Shown piece after piece: positions 30,932 through 39,526 of a stretch of DNA of 64,000 nucleotides. This DNA comes from an uncultured Nitrosospira sp. (GTDB lineage Bacteria > Nitrospirota > Nitrospiria > Nitrospirales > Nitrospiraceae). The first letter of the stretch is position 1, and every line of letters starts with the position of its first letter. Location: the NCBI GenBank assembly GCA_900696515.1, contig CAADGK010000056.1, positions 124,001 to 188,000 on the forward strand. Direction: 5' to 3'. The translations under genes and the position numbers were made by a program. Below the pieces are notes generated by a model. It was not told the DNA's origin and ran no database searches. It worked only from the letters and a program-made list of their open reading frames with translations.

Positions 30932-32619
30932 CCACTCGATTGCGGCTCGGCTCGCATATAGCGTCACTCGTGCAGTTACTAAACCCAGGGAGGGTTGTTG
31001 TGGGTAAATCCGTTTTCTGCATGGCAAATGAATCCTCCGTCCGTACTGCGCTTCACGCTTCACGCTTCACGCTCTGTATTGTCATCATGGCCACCAGTCT
31101 CGTCTTCAACGTCAACCGGCTGTCGGCAGCGTCAGCGACCTTTGCCGACCGGGTGATCGAGCATCGGCTGGCCAACGGATTGACGGTGCTCATGGTCGAG
31201 CGGCATCAGACGCCGGTCGTCTCGGTCAACATCACCTTTGCCGTGGGGGGCATCAATGAGCAAGTCGGGCAGACGGGCATCGCCCATCTCTACGAACACA
31301 TGGCCTTCAAAGGGACACGGATCGTGGGGACGACCGACTACGAGAAAGAAAAGCCGGTCCTCGATGAGCTGGCCCTCGTCGGAACGGAGCTCGATCTGCG
31401 GGAACGGGCGGCGGCGGCGAAAGGGGGAGGAGCGACGGCGGATGAACGGGCGGCGGTTGAATCGCTTCAAAAGCGGTTTCTGGCGTTGCAAGCCCAGGCC
31501 GGTCAGTACGTGGTCGGCAACGAGATGGCGCTGATGTATCAGCGCCACGGCGGCGTGGGACTCAATGCCTCGACAGGGAAGGACCTGACTCGGTACATGA
31601 TCAGCTTGCCCTCCAATCGACTGCCCTTGTGGGCGGCGATCGAGTCTGACCGGATGGCCAATCCCGTCCTGCGGGAGTTTTACAAGGAGCGCGGTGTCGT
31701 GATGGAAGAGCGGCGGATGCGCAACGATGACAGTCCGAACGGGCTGTTGTTCGAAACCTTCACCTCGGCGGCATTCCGGGCCCATGGGTACGGGATTCCG
31801 ACCATCGGATGGGGATCCGATATCCTGTCGTTGACACCGGCCGCCACGGAAGCGTTCTTCAAGACCCATTATGGTCCGAATCGCGCGACGATCGCCTTGG
31901 TCGGGGACATCAATCCACAAGACACCATCGCCTTGATCGAGCGGACGTTCGGGAGGATTCCCGCCGCGCCGCCGGCGCCATCCTTGGTGACGGTGGAGCC
32001 GGAGCAACGAGGCGAGCGGCGGGTCGAGGTGGAGTTTGATGCCGAGCCGGCTCTCGTGATCGGCTATCACAAGCCGACCTTGAAGCATCCGGATGACGAT
32101 GTGTTCGACGTGATCGATGCGGTGCTCAGCGACGGTCTCACGTCCCGCTTGCATCAGAAACTGGTCCGGGAGAAGCGCCTGGCCGTCTCGGTCGGGTCCG
32201 ATGCCAGTCATCCAGGAGTGCGGGCGCCGAATCTGTTCGTCATCACGGCGACGCCATTGGCTCCCCATACGACCGCGGAAGTCGAAGCGGCGATTTATGA
32301 AGAGGTTGAGCGGCTGAAGCAGGAACCGGTTTCGACCCAGGAGCTGGAGAAAGTGCTCAATAACCTGGATGCGGATTTGGTGCGGGGGCTGCGGTCCAAC
32401 AGCGGCTTGGCGTCTCAGCTGGCGCTGTACCAGGCCGTCGCCGGTGATTGGCGATATATCCTGACGTCACGCGACAACGTGAGCAAGGTGACGGCCGCCG
32501 ATGTCCAACGAGTGGCCGCGCAATACTTTACCCGATCGAATCGGACCGTCGCCCTGCTGGTCAAGAAAAGTCTCAACAAAAGCGTGACGGCCATGTCGGG
32601 CCACGAGGTGCAGCCATGA
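30928..32619 (+). CDS. M16 zinc peptidase, catalytic subunit type
   Basis: 563 aa from ATG at 30928, which overlaps the HAD stop (ATGA) and has GGAG upstream; 31021 is an alternative start nearer the signal segment. The inverted zinc motif H120-L-Y-E-H124 is intact, with VVMEERRMR supplying the distal Glu. The signal-peptide region is encoded partly by a triplicated cttcacg repeat (31048-31073). It pairs with the next gene, which lacks the motif, as in PqqF-like and mitochondrial processing peptidase heterodimers. Confidence 0.88.
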   Translation: MTTRLRLGSHIASLVQLLNPGRVVVGKSVFCMANESSVRTALHASRFTLCIVIMATSLVFNVNRLSAASATFADRVIEHRLANGLTVLMVERHQTPVVSVNITFAVGGINEQVGQTGIAHLYEHMAFKGTRIVGTTDYEKEKPVLDELALVGTELDLRERAAAAKGGGATADERAAVESLQKRFLALQAQAGQYVVGNEMALMYQRHGGVGLNASTGKDLTRYMISLPSNRLPLWAAIESDRMANPVLREFYKERGVVMEERRMRNDDSPNGLLFETFTSAAFRAHGYGIPTIGWGSDILSLTPAATEAFFKTHYGPNRATIALVGDINPQDTIALIERTFGRIPAAPPAPSLVTVEPEQRGERRVEVEFDAEPALVIGYHKPTLKHPDDDVFDVIDAVLSDGLTSRLHQKLVREKRLAVSVGSDASHPGVRAPNLFVITATPLAPHTTAEVEAAIYEEVERLKQEPVSTQELEKVLNNLDADLVRGLRSNSGLASQLALYQAVAGDWRYILTSRDNVSKVTAADVQRVAAQYFTRSNRTVALLVKKSLNKSVTAMSGHEVQP

Positions 32620-34088
32620 GGATGGTGAGGGGTGAAGGGCAAGGGGTGAAGGGGTGGAGCATCGCCGGCCTGTCCAGCATGGCCGTACTGCTGGCTTGGG
32701 CTATCACGGCCCATGCCGGGGAAGCGGGACTCGGTGATCCCAGGACCATGACGTTTCCACCCGTGGAATTTTCACCGCCCGAACCGGAACGGGTGGTCCT
32801 TGAAAACGGGATGGTCGTCTATCTTCTGGAAGACCATGAGTTGCCGCTCGTGTCGGTGACGGTCACAATGCGAACCGGGAGCTGGCTTGATCCGAGCGAC
32901 AAGATCGGATTGGCGTCCATGACCGGCGCGGTCATGAGGACGGGCGGTGGCGGAGGACTGTCGGCCGAGCAGGTCGATGCGGAGCTGGAGCAATTCGCCG
33001 GCGATGTGAGTATCGGAATCGGCCGGCAGTCAGGGTCGGCCTCGTTGGATGTGTTGAGCAAAGATGTGTCGCGTGGGGTGGAGATTCTGGCCGGTCTCCT
33101 GCGAAGACCCGCGTTCGATCCGGCCCGCGTGGAGCTGGCCAAGCTGCAGGCGATCGAGGGGATTCGCCGGAGGCAGGACCATCCGGGGTCCATCGTCGGC
33201 CGGGAATTCGCCAAGGTGCTCTATGGGGCCGATCATCCCAGTGCCAGAGAAAGCTCGCTGGATTCGATCACACGGATGACGAGGGAGGATCTCGTTACCT
33301 TCCACCGCAACACGATTCACCCCAATGGGATGATTCTCGGTGTGACCGGCGATTTCAAAAAAAATGAGATGGCGGCCCTGCTGCGCAAGGCATTCGGGGA
33401 TTGGGAAAAAGGCACGGTGCCGGAGTTGAGGATTGCCGACGTGCCGGAAGGGGAGCTGTCCGGGCCGGCAGTCAGATTCGTCAGTAAAGAGACATCGCAG
33501 ACCCATCTGCGGGTGGGACATCTCTCGATCAAGGAGAATGACCCCGACTATGTTGCGTTGGCCATTGCCAACGATATCCTGGGGGGCAGTTCGTTTCGCA
33601 GTCGTCTCTTCAACGACGTACGGACCAAGCGAGGGCTGGCCTATTCCGTCGGCAGCCGTCTCAATACGGGCACGCATGATCAAGGGGTCTGGCTGATGCG
33701 GGCGGAAACCAAACTGACCTCCACTCAAGAAGTGATCGAGCGGTTCGTGGCGAATATCGAACGCATGCGTGCGGAGCCGGTGACCGATACGGAACTGGCC
33801 GAGGCCAAGGAGGCCTACGTGAATTCGTTCGTGTTCTCTTTTGCCAGCCCTTCGGCGATTGTCAGCCGGTTGGTCGAGTTAGAGTATGATGGGTTGCCGA
33901 AGGACTTTCTGCAGCAGCTGCGCGCCAAGGTCGTGTCGTTGACCAAGGAGGAGGTTCAGGCAGCGGCCAAGAGACATTTGCGCCCGGATCGTTTGAAGAT
34001 AGTTGCGGTTGGATCGGGTGAGGCCCTGCCGAAAGCCTTGGCGACGTTTGGAGAGGTGAAGGAGATCACGCTGAGCCCGGAAGGGTGA
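32616..34088 (+). CDS. M16 family peptidase, non-catalytic partner
   Basis: 490 aa from ATG at 32616, overlapping the previous stop by ATGA. It has the M16 fold with a C-terminal half containing RTKRGLAYSVGSRL, but the zinc motif HxxEH is absent (GLASMTGAVMRTGG in its place), so it should be the regulatory subunit of a heterodimer with the upstream gene. A signal segment follows (LSSMAVLLAWAITAHA). The first codons are Gly/Arg-rich, encoded by a ggggtgaaggg repeat. Confidence 0.85.
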   Translation: MRMVRGEGQGVKGWSIAGLSSMAVLLAWAITAHAGEAGLGDPRTMTFPPVEFSPPEPERVVLENGMVVYLLEDHELPLVSVTVTMRTGSWLDPSDKIGLASMTGAVMRTGGGGGLSAEQVDAELEQFAGDVSIGIGRQSGSASLDVLSKDVSRGVEILAGLLRRPAFDPARVELAKLQAIEGIRRRQDHPGSIVGREFAKVLYGADHPSARESSLDSITRMTREDLVTFHRNTIHPNGMILGVTGDFKKNEMAALLRKAFGDWEKGTVPELRIADVPEGELSGPAVRFVSKETSQTHLRVGHLSIKENDPDYVALAIANDILGGSSFRSRLFNDVRTKRGLAYSVGSRLNTGTHDQGVWLMRAETKLTSTQEVIERFVANIERMRAEPVTDTELAEAKEAYVNSFVFSFASPSAIVSRLVELEYDGLPKDFLQQLRAKVVSLTKEEVQAAAKRHLRPDRLKIVAVGSGEALPKALATFGEVKEITLSPEG

Positions 34089-34340
34089 AGAGGGACGCGG
34101 CGGCTAGCCCGTGCGTTTTGGCGTATCGCCATGCGTTCGTATCAGTATGGCTGTCGGCATCATTACCGACATAGTAGCACGCTCCTCTAAGGCTGCGGCC
34201 TTGGGCCGCAATGCCGTCGCGTGCTGAAGCATCTTGCTCATGAAGGTCGACTCGCGACGTCGACGCCACAAAGCACGGACTCGCCACCACGCGTAGGGTT
34301 GGGATAAGGGGAAGAAGAGCTCACCGCCGAGGGTTAATTC

Positions 34341-35183
34341 ATGCCGCTTGAAGATGATTTTTGTGACATTCTGAAAAAGTCCCGCACCGGACAGGGCCTG
34401 TCGGTCGGCGATGTGGCTCGTATGACGGGATTGCCCGGCGGCGATATCACGGCGCTGGAACGTGGCGATCAGCCGCGAGACCGCACGGAGGTGCGTGCGC
34501 TGGCCACGGCGTTGGGTTTGCGTCCGGAGCCACTGGCGCAGATCGCGATCGATAAGTGGGAGCCGGTTGCCCAAGGCATGCCACCATGGGTGGAGGTGGT
34601 GCAGGGGTCCATCAACGGGTATGGCGTCCAGGGATACCTCCTGCACGATGAGGGGGAAGCGCTGCTGGTGGATACCGCATATAACGCGCCGGCCATGCTG
34701 GATCAGCTTCGCCGTCGCGGGTTGAGACTGCTCGGCATCTGTTTGACGCATGGCCACGCGGATCATGCCGATGGGATTGAGGAAATTCTTGACCGGTATG
34801 AAGTCCCCGTCTACCTCGGGCCAGAGGATGTGGAACTGCTCAGTTGGCGACCGCGTCGGGAATTGCTGGTGGTCCCGGACAATGATCTCATGATCCGGTT
34901 CGGCCGTCGCACGCTCCGATGTATGACGACGCCCGGGCATACGCCGGGAGGGATCTGTTACTGCGCGGATGATGCCCAGTGGCCGGTCTGCTTCGTCGGG
35001 GATACGCTCTTTGCCGGATCGATCGGCCGGTCCAATCCCAAAGAGTTGTATCCATCACATCTCAATTCAGTCACCCACCGCGTGCTGAAACTCTCGCCGG
35101 ACTATCGTCTTCTGCCCGGCCATGGACCTGCTACGACTGTCGAGGAAGAACTCGAGCACAATCCGTTTGCAGCGCTTCCATAA
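34341..35183 (+). CDS. HTH-XRE / metallo-beta-lactamase fusion protein
   Basis: 280 aa. The N-terminal XRE helix-turn-helix (residues about 8-65, SVGDVARMTGLPGGDITALERG) is fused to a complete metallo-beta-lactamase hydrolase: THGHADHADG (HxHxDH), TPGHTPGG, VGDTLF and PGHGPATT. The hydrolase part resembles glyoxalase-II-like enzymes. A fusion of a DNA-binding domain to an MBL enzyme suggests a sensor or regulator of a thioester or lactone metabolite. It is followed after 6 bases by the site-2 protease. Confidence 0.85.
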   Translation: MPLEDDFCDILKKSRTGQGLSVGDVARMTGLPGGDITALERGDQPRDRTEVRALATALGLRPEPLAQIAIDKWEPVAQGMPPWVEVVQGSINGYGVQGYLLHDEGEALLVDTAYNAPAMLDQLRRRGLRLLGICLTHGHADHADGIEEILDRYEVPVYLGPEDVELLSWRPRRELLVVPDNDLMIRFGRRTLRCMTTPGHTPGGICYCADDAQWPVCFVGDTLFAGSIGRSNPKELYPSHLNSVTHRVLKLSPDYRLLPGHGPATTVEEELEHNPFAALP

Positions 35184-35189
35184 CGCAGA

Positions 35190-36176
35190 GTGACTATGGA
35201 TGGTTTGGGGCGAGAGGAATATCGAGACCGTGAGAACGGGACTGTTCTTGATGTGGGGGAACAGCCTCCACCCCAGATCGTCGATGTTACGGAGGACGAA
35301 GACGAGGGTGCGCCGTCGTTTTTTTCAAAATGGACGCTTCCGATTGTCCTCTTTCTCCTGACGGTCTTTACGACGCTGTGGGCCGGAGCCTACCAAACGT
35401 ACAATGGTCCGGCGCGCGGCCCGTTGAATTTTCTCCTGACATCTCCTGAGCTGCTCTGGCGAGGCATTCCGTTTGCCGGGGCCTTACTCTTTATTCTCAC
35501 CACGCATGAGTTGGGACATTATGTGCTGTCGAAGATCCATCGAGTACCTGCCTCCCTACCGCTGTTCATTCCGGGGCCGCCGTATTTCATCGGAACGTTC
35601 GGCGCCATCATTCGTATGCGAGGGCCGATTCTCAGTCGCCGTGCGCTGTTCGACATCGGCGTCGCCGGTCCTTTGGCCGGATTCGTGGTTGCTGTCGCTG
35701 CGCTGATCGTCGGATTGAATCTGTCGACGGTCGTGGATCGAACCGCCACGTTGGGATTGCAGCTCGGTGAACCGTTGCTCCTCCAATTCATGTCCTGGCT
35801 CATCATCGGGCCGCTCCCGCCCGAGGCTGATGTGGTACTTCATCCGATCGGGTTTGCCGCCTGGTTCGGTCTGTTTGTGACGTCGCTCAATCTGTTGCCC
35901 ATCGGCCAGCTGGACGGTGGCCATGTCGCCTATGCCCTCTGGGGACGGCGACAACGAACCATGGCGCTGGCGTTTCTCCCGGTCCTCTTAGCCTTAGGAT
36001 TTTTCGGCTGGCCCGGCTGGTTTCTTTGGGCCTTCATGGCGGGCTTGTGGGGCCTCGGCCATCCACCAGTTCTAGACCCACACATCCCGTTGGGGCGTAA
36101 CCGGACGATCGTCGGCTGGATCGCGTTGGCCGTATTTGTCGTCACTTTCGTGCCGGTGCCGTTTTCCGTCCACTGA
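35190..36176 (+). CDS. Site-2 protease (M50 membrane metalloprotease)
   Basis: 328 aa, multi-pass membrane protein with H106-E-L-G-H110 in a transmembrane helix and a second metal motif in QLDGGH near residue 247. An acidic soluble N-terminus (VTEDEDEG) precedes the first helix at about 49. The EGY-type plant/cyanobacterial S2P subgroup has the same GPARGPLNF-like and PPYFIGTFGAIIRM segments. It probably cleaves membrane-bound factors or peptides; the target is unknown. Close to the HTH-MBL gene. Confidence 0.87.
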   Translation: MTMDGLGREEYRDRENGTVLDVGEQPPPQIVDVTEDEDEGAPSFFSKWTLPIVLFLLTVFTTLWAGAYQTYNGPARGPLNFLLTSPELLWRGIPFAGALLFILTTHELGHYVLSKIHRVPASLPLFIPGPPYFIGTFGAIIRMRGPILSRRALFDIGVAGPLAGFVVAVAALIVGLNLSTVVDRTATLGLQLGEPLLLQFMSWLIIGPLPPEADVVLHPIGFAAWFGLFVTSLNLLPIGQLDGGHVAYALWGRRQRTMALAFLPVLLALGFFGWPGWFLWAFMAGLWGLGHPPVLDPHIPLGRNRTIVGWIALAVFVVTFVPVPFSVH

Positions 36177-36326
36177 CCGGTTCTGAAAAGTTCACCGGTG
36201 GAGTGCTCACCGAGTTGATTGCCTGGCTATAACGCGCACCGTAAGAATTCCACTAACCATCCCTTGCGGAAACCGGCGCCCTCTCACCGATTTGAAGTGA
36301 CAGTTCTCCCTGAGCAGCCGGGTGCA

Positions 36327-36671
36327 TCAGCACGTTGAATCGTTGATTTCAATGATCGTCTCTCCTGACTTGAGGAGATGTTCTGCTGCCGGCCATGCGT
36401 TTGCCAGAATGGTTTTTAGCCTGGCGTTCGACGTGTTCCCGCACGTCAGCCACAAGATCTATGGGGGTGAGCCGAGTTGGGTGACGAGGTTGACCATGTC
36501 GTGGTCTTTGGTCAACAGAATCGCTCTTGCCTCTCGTGCTGACAGAAAGATGTCTCGATCACGGGCGTCACGCAGTCGCAGGTCTCTCACTGCCACCGCT
36601 TCGATGTTGTAAGTCGAAGTAAGCCACTGAGCGATGAGGGGAGAGAGTTGCGCGTCAACTCAGATCTTCAC
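36327..36671 (-). pseudogene. DUF5615-type toxin broken by two nonsense codons
   Basis: Reading from GTG at 36671, which overlaps the DUF433 stop as GTGA: codons V-K-I, then TGA where relatives have Trp (MKIWVDAQLSP pattern), then VDAQLSPLIAQWL, DRDIFLSARE and LLTKDHDMVNLV. A second stop (TAG at about 36465) comes in LGSPP-stop-ILWLTCGNTSNARL. Both are in the same frame of an otherwise collinear PIN-like protein, so the gene is inactive or carries sequencing errors. Confidence 0.85.
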
Positions 36672-36907
36672 GCGGCAAGAATGGGATGATTGAGCCGACT
36701 ACTGGCAAACTTCAGGCAGGCCGAAATGTCTTTGGCTTCGAGATCAGGCAATTCCTCAAGGACTTGTTGTTGAGAGAGGTCGGCAGCGAGCAAATCCAAT
36801 ACATCGACGACGCGGATGCGCATCCCACGAATGCAGGGGCGTCCGCCACATTGCTCAGGGTTGACCGTGATACGTTCAACGAGCTCAGCCACGGGGAAGG
36901 CTTCCAT
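36668..36907 (-). CDS. DUF433-family antitoxin
   Basis: 79 aa from ATG at 36907 (MEAFPVAELVERI...); the in-frame 36979 start adds unlike residues. The DUF433 core is visible: ITVNPEQCGGRPCIRGMRIRVVDVLDLLA, a HTH-like module common in antitoxins, and VLEELPDLEAKDISACL at the C-terminus. It normally precedes a DUF5615 toxin; here that toxin carries nonsense codons, so the antitoxin may be an orphan. Confidence 0.82.
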   Translation of the reverse strand: MEAFPVAELVERITVNPEQCGGRPCIRGMRIRVVDVLDLLAADLSQQQVLEELPDLEAKDISACLKFASSRLNHPILAA

Positions 36908-36975
36908 ATTATGATGGTCAGGGACGTGAGCTGAGTCTGCTACACGAGGGAGTCTACTGAAATGCGTGATTATTA

Positions 36976-37103
36976 TCAACCAACCTGTGGGATTGCTGTA
37001 CGAGTCAGCTTGAGATGACTCCCCCGTTGGCGACTTGCTGGAAACCGAACTCTTGGAGGATGGTAAGGAGATTACGACCAGCGAGGCTACGAAGCTTGGG
37101 CAT
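36976..37103 (-). pseudogene. HicA-like toxin, frameshifted and truncated
   Basis: From ATG at 37103: MPKLRSLAGRNLLTILQEFGFQ, a HicA start, then a one-base shift. The other frame continues as RQRGSHLKLTRT, the HicA RNA-binding core. It runs only to a stop a few codons later, so the last third is missing. It overlaps the hicB remnant by 17 bases. Confidence 0.75.
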
Positions 37104-37332
37104 GGACGGGGTCCAATTCCATGGTGAGCACCAGAGTCGGCTTGTCACGTAAGCCAAAGGCCTCCAGAGACTCGCCTCCCAGATGTAGTGCGGTGGCTTC
37201 TTGCAGATGCTTGACGGTTTCATCAAGAGTCCGTCCTTGCGTAACGACAGCGATTTCTAGGCACTCGGCCACATAGCCAACTTCGTCACCGGGTCGGATG
37301 ACGGCCTTGATGGTCTATTGCAAGTAGCTCAT
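37087..37332 (-). pseudogene. HicB-like antitoxin with an early in-frame stop
   Basis: ATG at 37332 follows a perfect AGGAGG. Codon 6 is TAG (MSYLQ-stop-TIKAVIRPGDEVGYVAECLEI). The rest matches HicB: AVVTQGRTLDETVKHLQEAT and LVLTMELD. With hicA also broken, the pair is probably dead. Confidence 0.75.
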
Positions 37333-37483
37333 ACAGATCCTCCTAACTCTTGACTCTGAGAATAGCTCTGATTTCCATGTGAAGCAAGCCATCCCAGGGG
37401 GTGTGGTGTTAGTACGCTATTCCTTCCACTTCACATCCCATTCTCGACATTTTCTTGTCCGACTCCTCCCAGAACCCTAGAGT

Positions 37484-38242
37484 ATGGGGATGATTGTGGC
37501 AGATACATCGGTGCTCCGCTGTCCAAAATGTCAGGTTGACCGTGTTGAGGGAGCAGAGGAGTGTGGACGATGCGGGATTATCTTTGCCAAATACAAACCG
37601 CTAGCGGCGAAGGGGCGTCTTTCACCATCTCGGTCAGCAGTCATAGAGTCTAGGTGGTTTCTGACAGCCAAGCAGTGGCTGATTGAATCGGACCAGACGA
37701 CCGAATCCATGACCTTCTATGGTCGAGCGGCGGTGTTCGTGGCCATGGTTTGGTGGGGATGGAAGTTCATCGTTACGCCGCTTGAGACCAATTACACGGG
37801 CGAATCGTTTCTTCACCTGATCAATCTGCCTTTTCATGAAGCCGGTCATGTGATCTTCATGCCGTTCGGTCGATTCATGACGATTCTCGGAGGCACGCTT
37901 GGCCAGATTCTTATGCCGATGATCTGTCTCGGGACATTCCTGGTGAAGACCCGTGATCCCTTCGGAGCGACGGTCTCTCTCTGGTGGATGGCAGAGAGCC
38001 TTATGGACATCGCGCCCTACATCAACGATGCGCGCGCGATGGATCTGATGCTACTCGGTGGAGTCACCGGAAAGGAAACGGAGGGGCATGACTGGAACAA
38101 CATCCTGACGATGATGGACTTATTGGAGTGGGATCATCGCTTGGCTCACTTGACCTATAATCTTGGAATACTTCTGATGCTCGCGTCCCTCCTCTGGGGA
38201 GGCACTCTCTTGCTGCGGCACTCTCGCCGACTCTCTCTCTGA
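37484..38242 (+). CDS. Zinc-ribbon membrane protein with an HEAGH protease-like motif
   Basis: 252 aa. The N-terminal zinc ribbon has C13-x2-C16 and C27-x2-C30, followed by a linker and about five hydrophobic segments. H118-E-A-G-H122 sits at the start of a hydrophobic helix (FHEAGHVIFMPF), a typical metal-binding motif of integral-membrane metalloproteases. No QLDGGH-like second motif is seen; WMAESLMDIAPYINDA could supply acidic ligands. The family is not one I can name. Protease activity is a guess. Confidence 0.6.
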   Translation: MGMIVADTSVLRCPKCQVDRVEGAEECGRCGIIFAKYKPLAAKGRLSPSRSAVIESRWFLTAKQWLIESDQTTESMTFYGRAAVFVAMVWWGWKFIVTPLETNYTGESFLHLINLPFHEAGHVIFMPFGRFMTILGGTLGQILMPMICLGTFLVKTRDPFGATVSLWWMAESLMDIAPYINDARAMDLMLLGGVTGKETEGHDWNNILTMMDLLEWDHRLAHLTYNLGILLMLASLLWGGTLLLRHSRRLSL

Positions 38243-38321
38243 CAACATCTCTCCTTGCGCAGCGATATCAACTCTCTTACGATGGCCTGGCAGGAAGCGA
38301 CTGTTTGAGGAGTCACCGGCC

Positions 38322-39503
38322 GTGTCACGGACCACTACCTTGTCAGGTGTCTGTCTCCTTGCGGCGCTACTCACTTCGCCGGCGTTCGGTCAAGCGCCAG
38401 GAAATCCAATCGATCTCGCATCTCGTACACCTGCGACGGCCAACTCTCCGTGGCACTATGGGGCCTACGTGGATGTAGGATACATCGGTAATCTCAACTT
38501 ACCTGATAATCACCTTTGGCGGCATCGCGCCACGGCGGCTCACCACAACGAGCTCTCTCCCAACATGGGACTGGCCTATGTGCGGAAGGATGCGATCGTC
38601 TCCTCGCGCTGGGGAATGGAACTGGGTTTCCAGGGAGGGCGTGACTCGGAGGAGTTTGCGTTCTTGGCGGGCGAGCGCCGCGTCGAGGGATCCGATGTGT
38701 TGCGACACATTCACCGTGCGAATGTGTCGTATCTTGCTCCCGTCGGCAGAGGGCTGACGATCACGGCCGGCTTATTCAACAGTTTGATGGGGTACGAGTC
38801 GCTCTATGCAAAAGACAATGCCAATTACACGCGATCATGGATCGCGGACAACACGCCCTACATGATGTTCGGCGTGAATGCCCAGTATCCTGTGAGCGAT
38901 GCCTTTACTGTCACGGCCTTTGTCGTGAACAGTTACTATCACCTCGCCTATCCTAACGACCACCCCAGTTATGGAGGTCGCTGGATCTGGAAGGTCGTAC
39001 CACGATTTACCCTCATGCAAACTTTCTATGCAGGACCGGACCAAGCGGATACGTCGATTGAGTTCTGGCGATTGTACGGCAATCACATTCTTGAATGGAA
39101 AGGCGATGCCGTGACGGTCGCGGCGTCCTTTGATATCGGCACGGAAAACATCGCCGGTCGGCCCGGCAGCCCGCGAACCTTTGTCCTGGGCGGCAACATG
39201 GTAGTGCGATGGCAGGTCGCCGGGCCGTGGGCTGTGGCAGTGCGACCGGAATTCTATTGGGACCGGAACGGGCGGTGGACCGGGGCGGAGCAGTTCGTGA
39301 AGGCCATAACGTCCACGGTCGAGTATCAGATGCCGTTCAAATGGACGAATACGATTGTGCGGGTTGAACATCGGTATGACGACTCAACGGGGGCGGGAGG
39401 CGGGTTTTTCAAGAACGGTGAGATCCGTCCAGGGATCGCCGGTCTGACACCGGGGCAACATCTTTTTCTGCTGGGATTTCTCTTGAGCTTCGATTCACCG
39501 TAA
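38322..39503 (+). CDS. Outer-membrane beta-barrel protein (BBP2-type)
   Basis: 393 aa with a signal peptide (CLLAALLTSPAFGQA). It shows many alternating Tyr/Phe strands (GAYVDVGYIGNLNL, LAPVGRGLTITAGL, TFVLGGNMVVRWQV) and a Phe-containing end in a LGFLLSFDSP strand, as expected of a beta-barrel. It resembles porin-like barrel proteins of the BBP2 group. Ligand unknown. It is transcribed away from the lipoprotein gene that follows on the other strand. Confidence 0.75.
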   Translation: MSRTTTLSGVCLLAALLTSPAFGQAPGNPIDLASRTPATANSPWHYGAYVDVGYIGNLNLPDNHLWRHRATAAHHNELSPNMGLAYVRKDAIVSSRWGMELGFQGGRDSEEFAFLAGERRVEGSDVLRHIHRANVSYLAPVGRGLTITAGLFNSLMGYESLYAKDNANYTRSWIADNTPYMMFGVNAQYPVSDAFTVTAFVVNSYYHLAYPNDHPSYGGRWIWKVVPRFTLMQTFYAGPDQADTSIEFWRLYGNHILEWKGDAVTVAASFDIGTENIAGRPGSPRTFVLGGNMVVRWQVAGPWAVAVRPEFYWDRNGRWTGAEQFVKAITSTVEYQMPFKWTNTIVRVEHRYDDSTGAGGGFFKNGEIRPGIAGLTPGQHLFLLGFLLSFDSP

Positions 39504-39526
39504 TGTCCTGCCGTATGGCACCATGA

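Noticed and set aside
31132..32268. 378-codon minus-strand frame inside the catalytic M16 gene
   Set aside because: Antisense shadow; the plus-strand HxxEH peptidase is well supported.
36660..36662. TGA in the DUF5615 gene as a recoded selenocysteine or Trp codon
   Set aside because: No SECIS-like context checked out by eye, a second stop occurs later in frame, and neighbouring hic genes are also broken. Decay is simpler.
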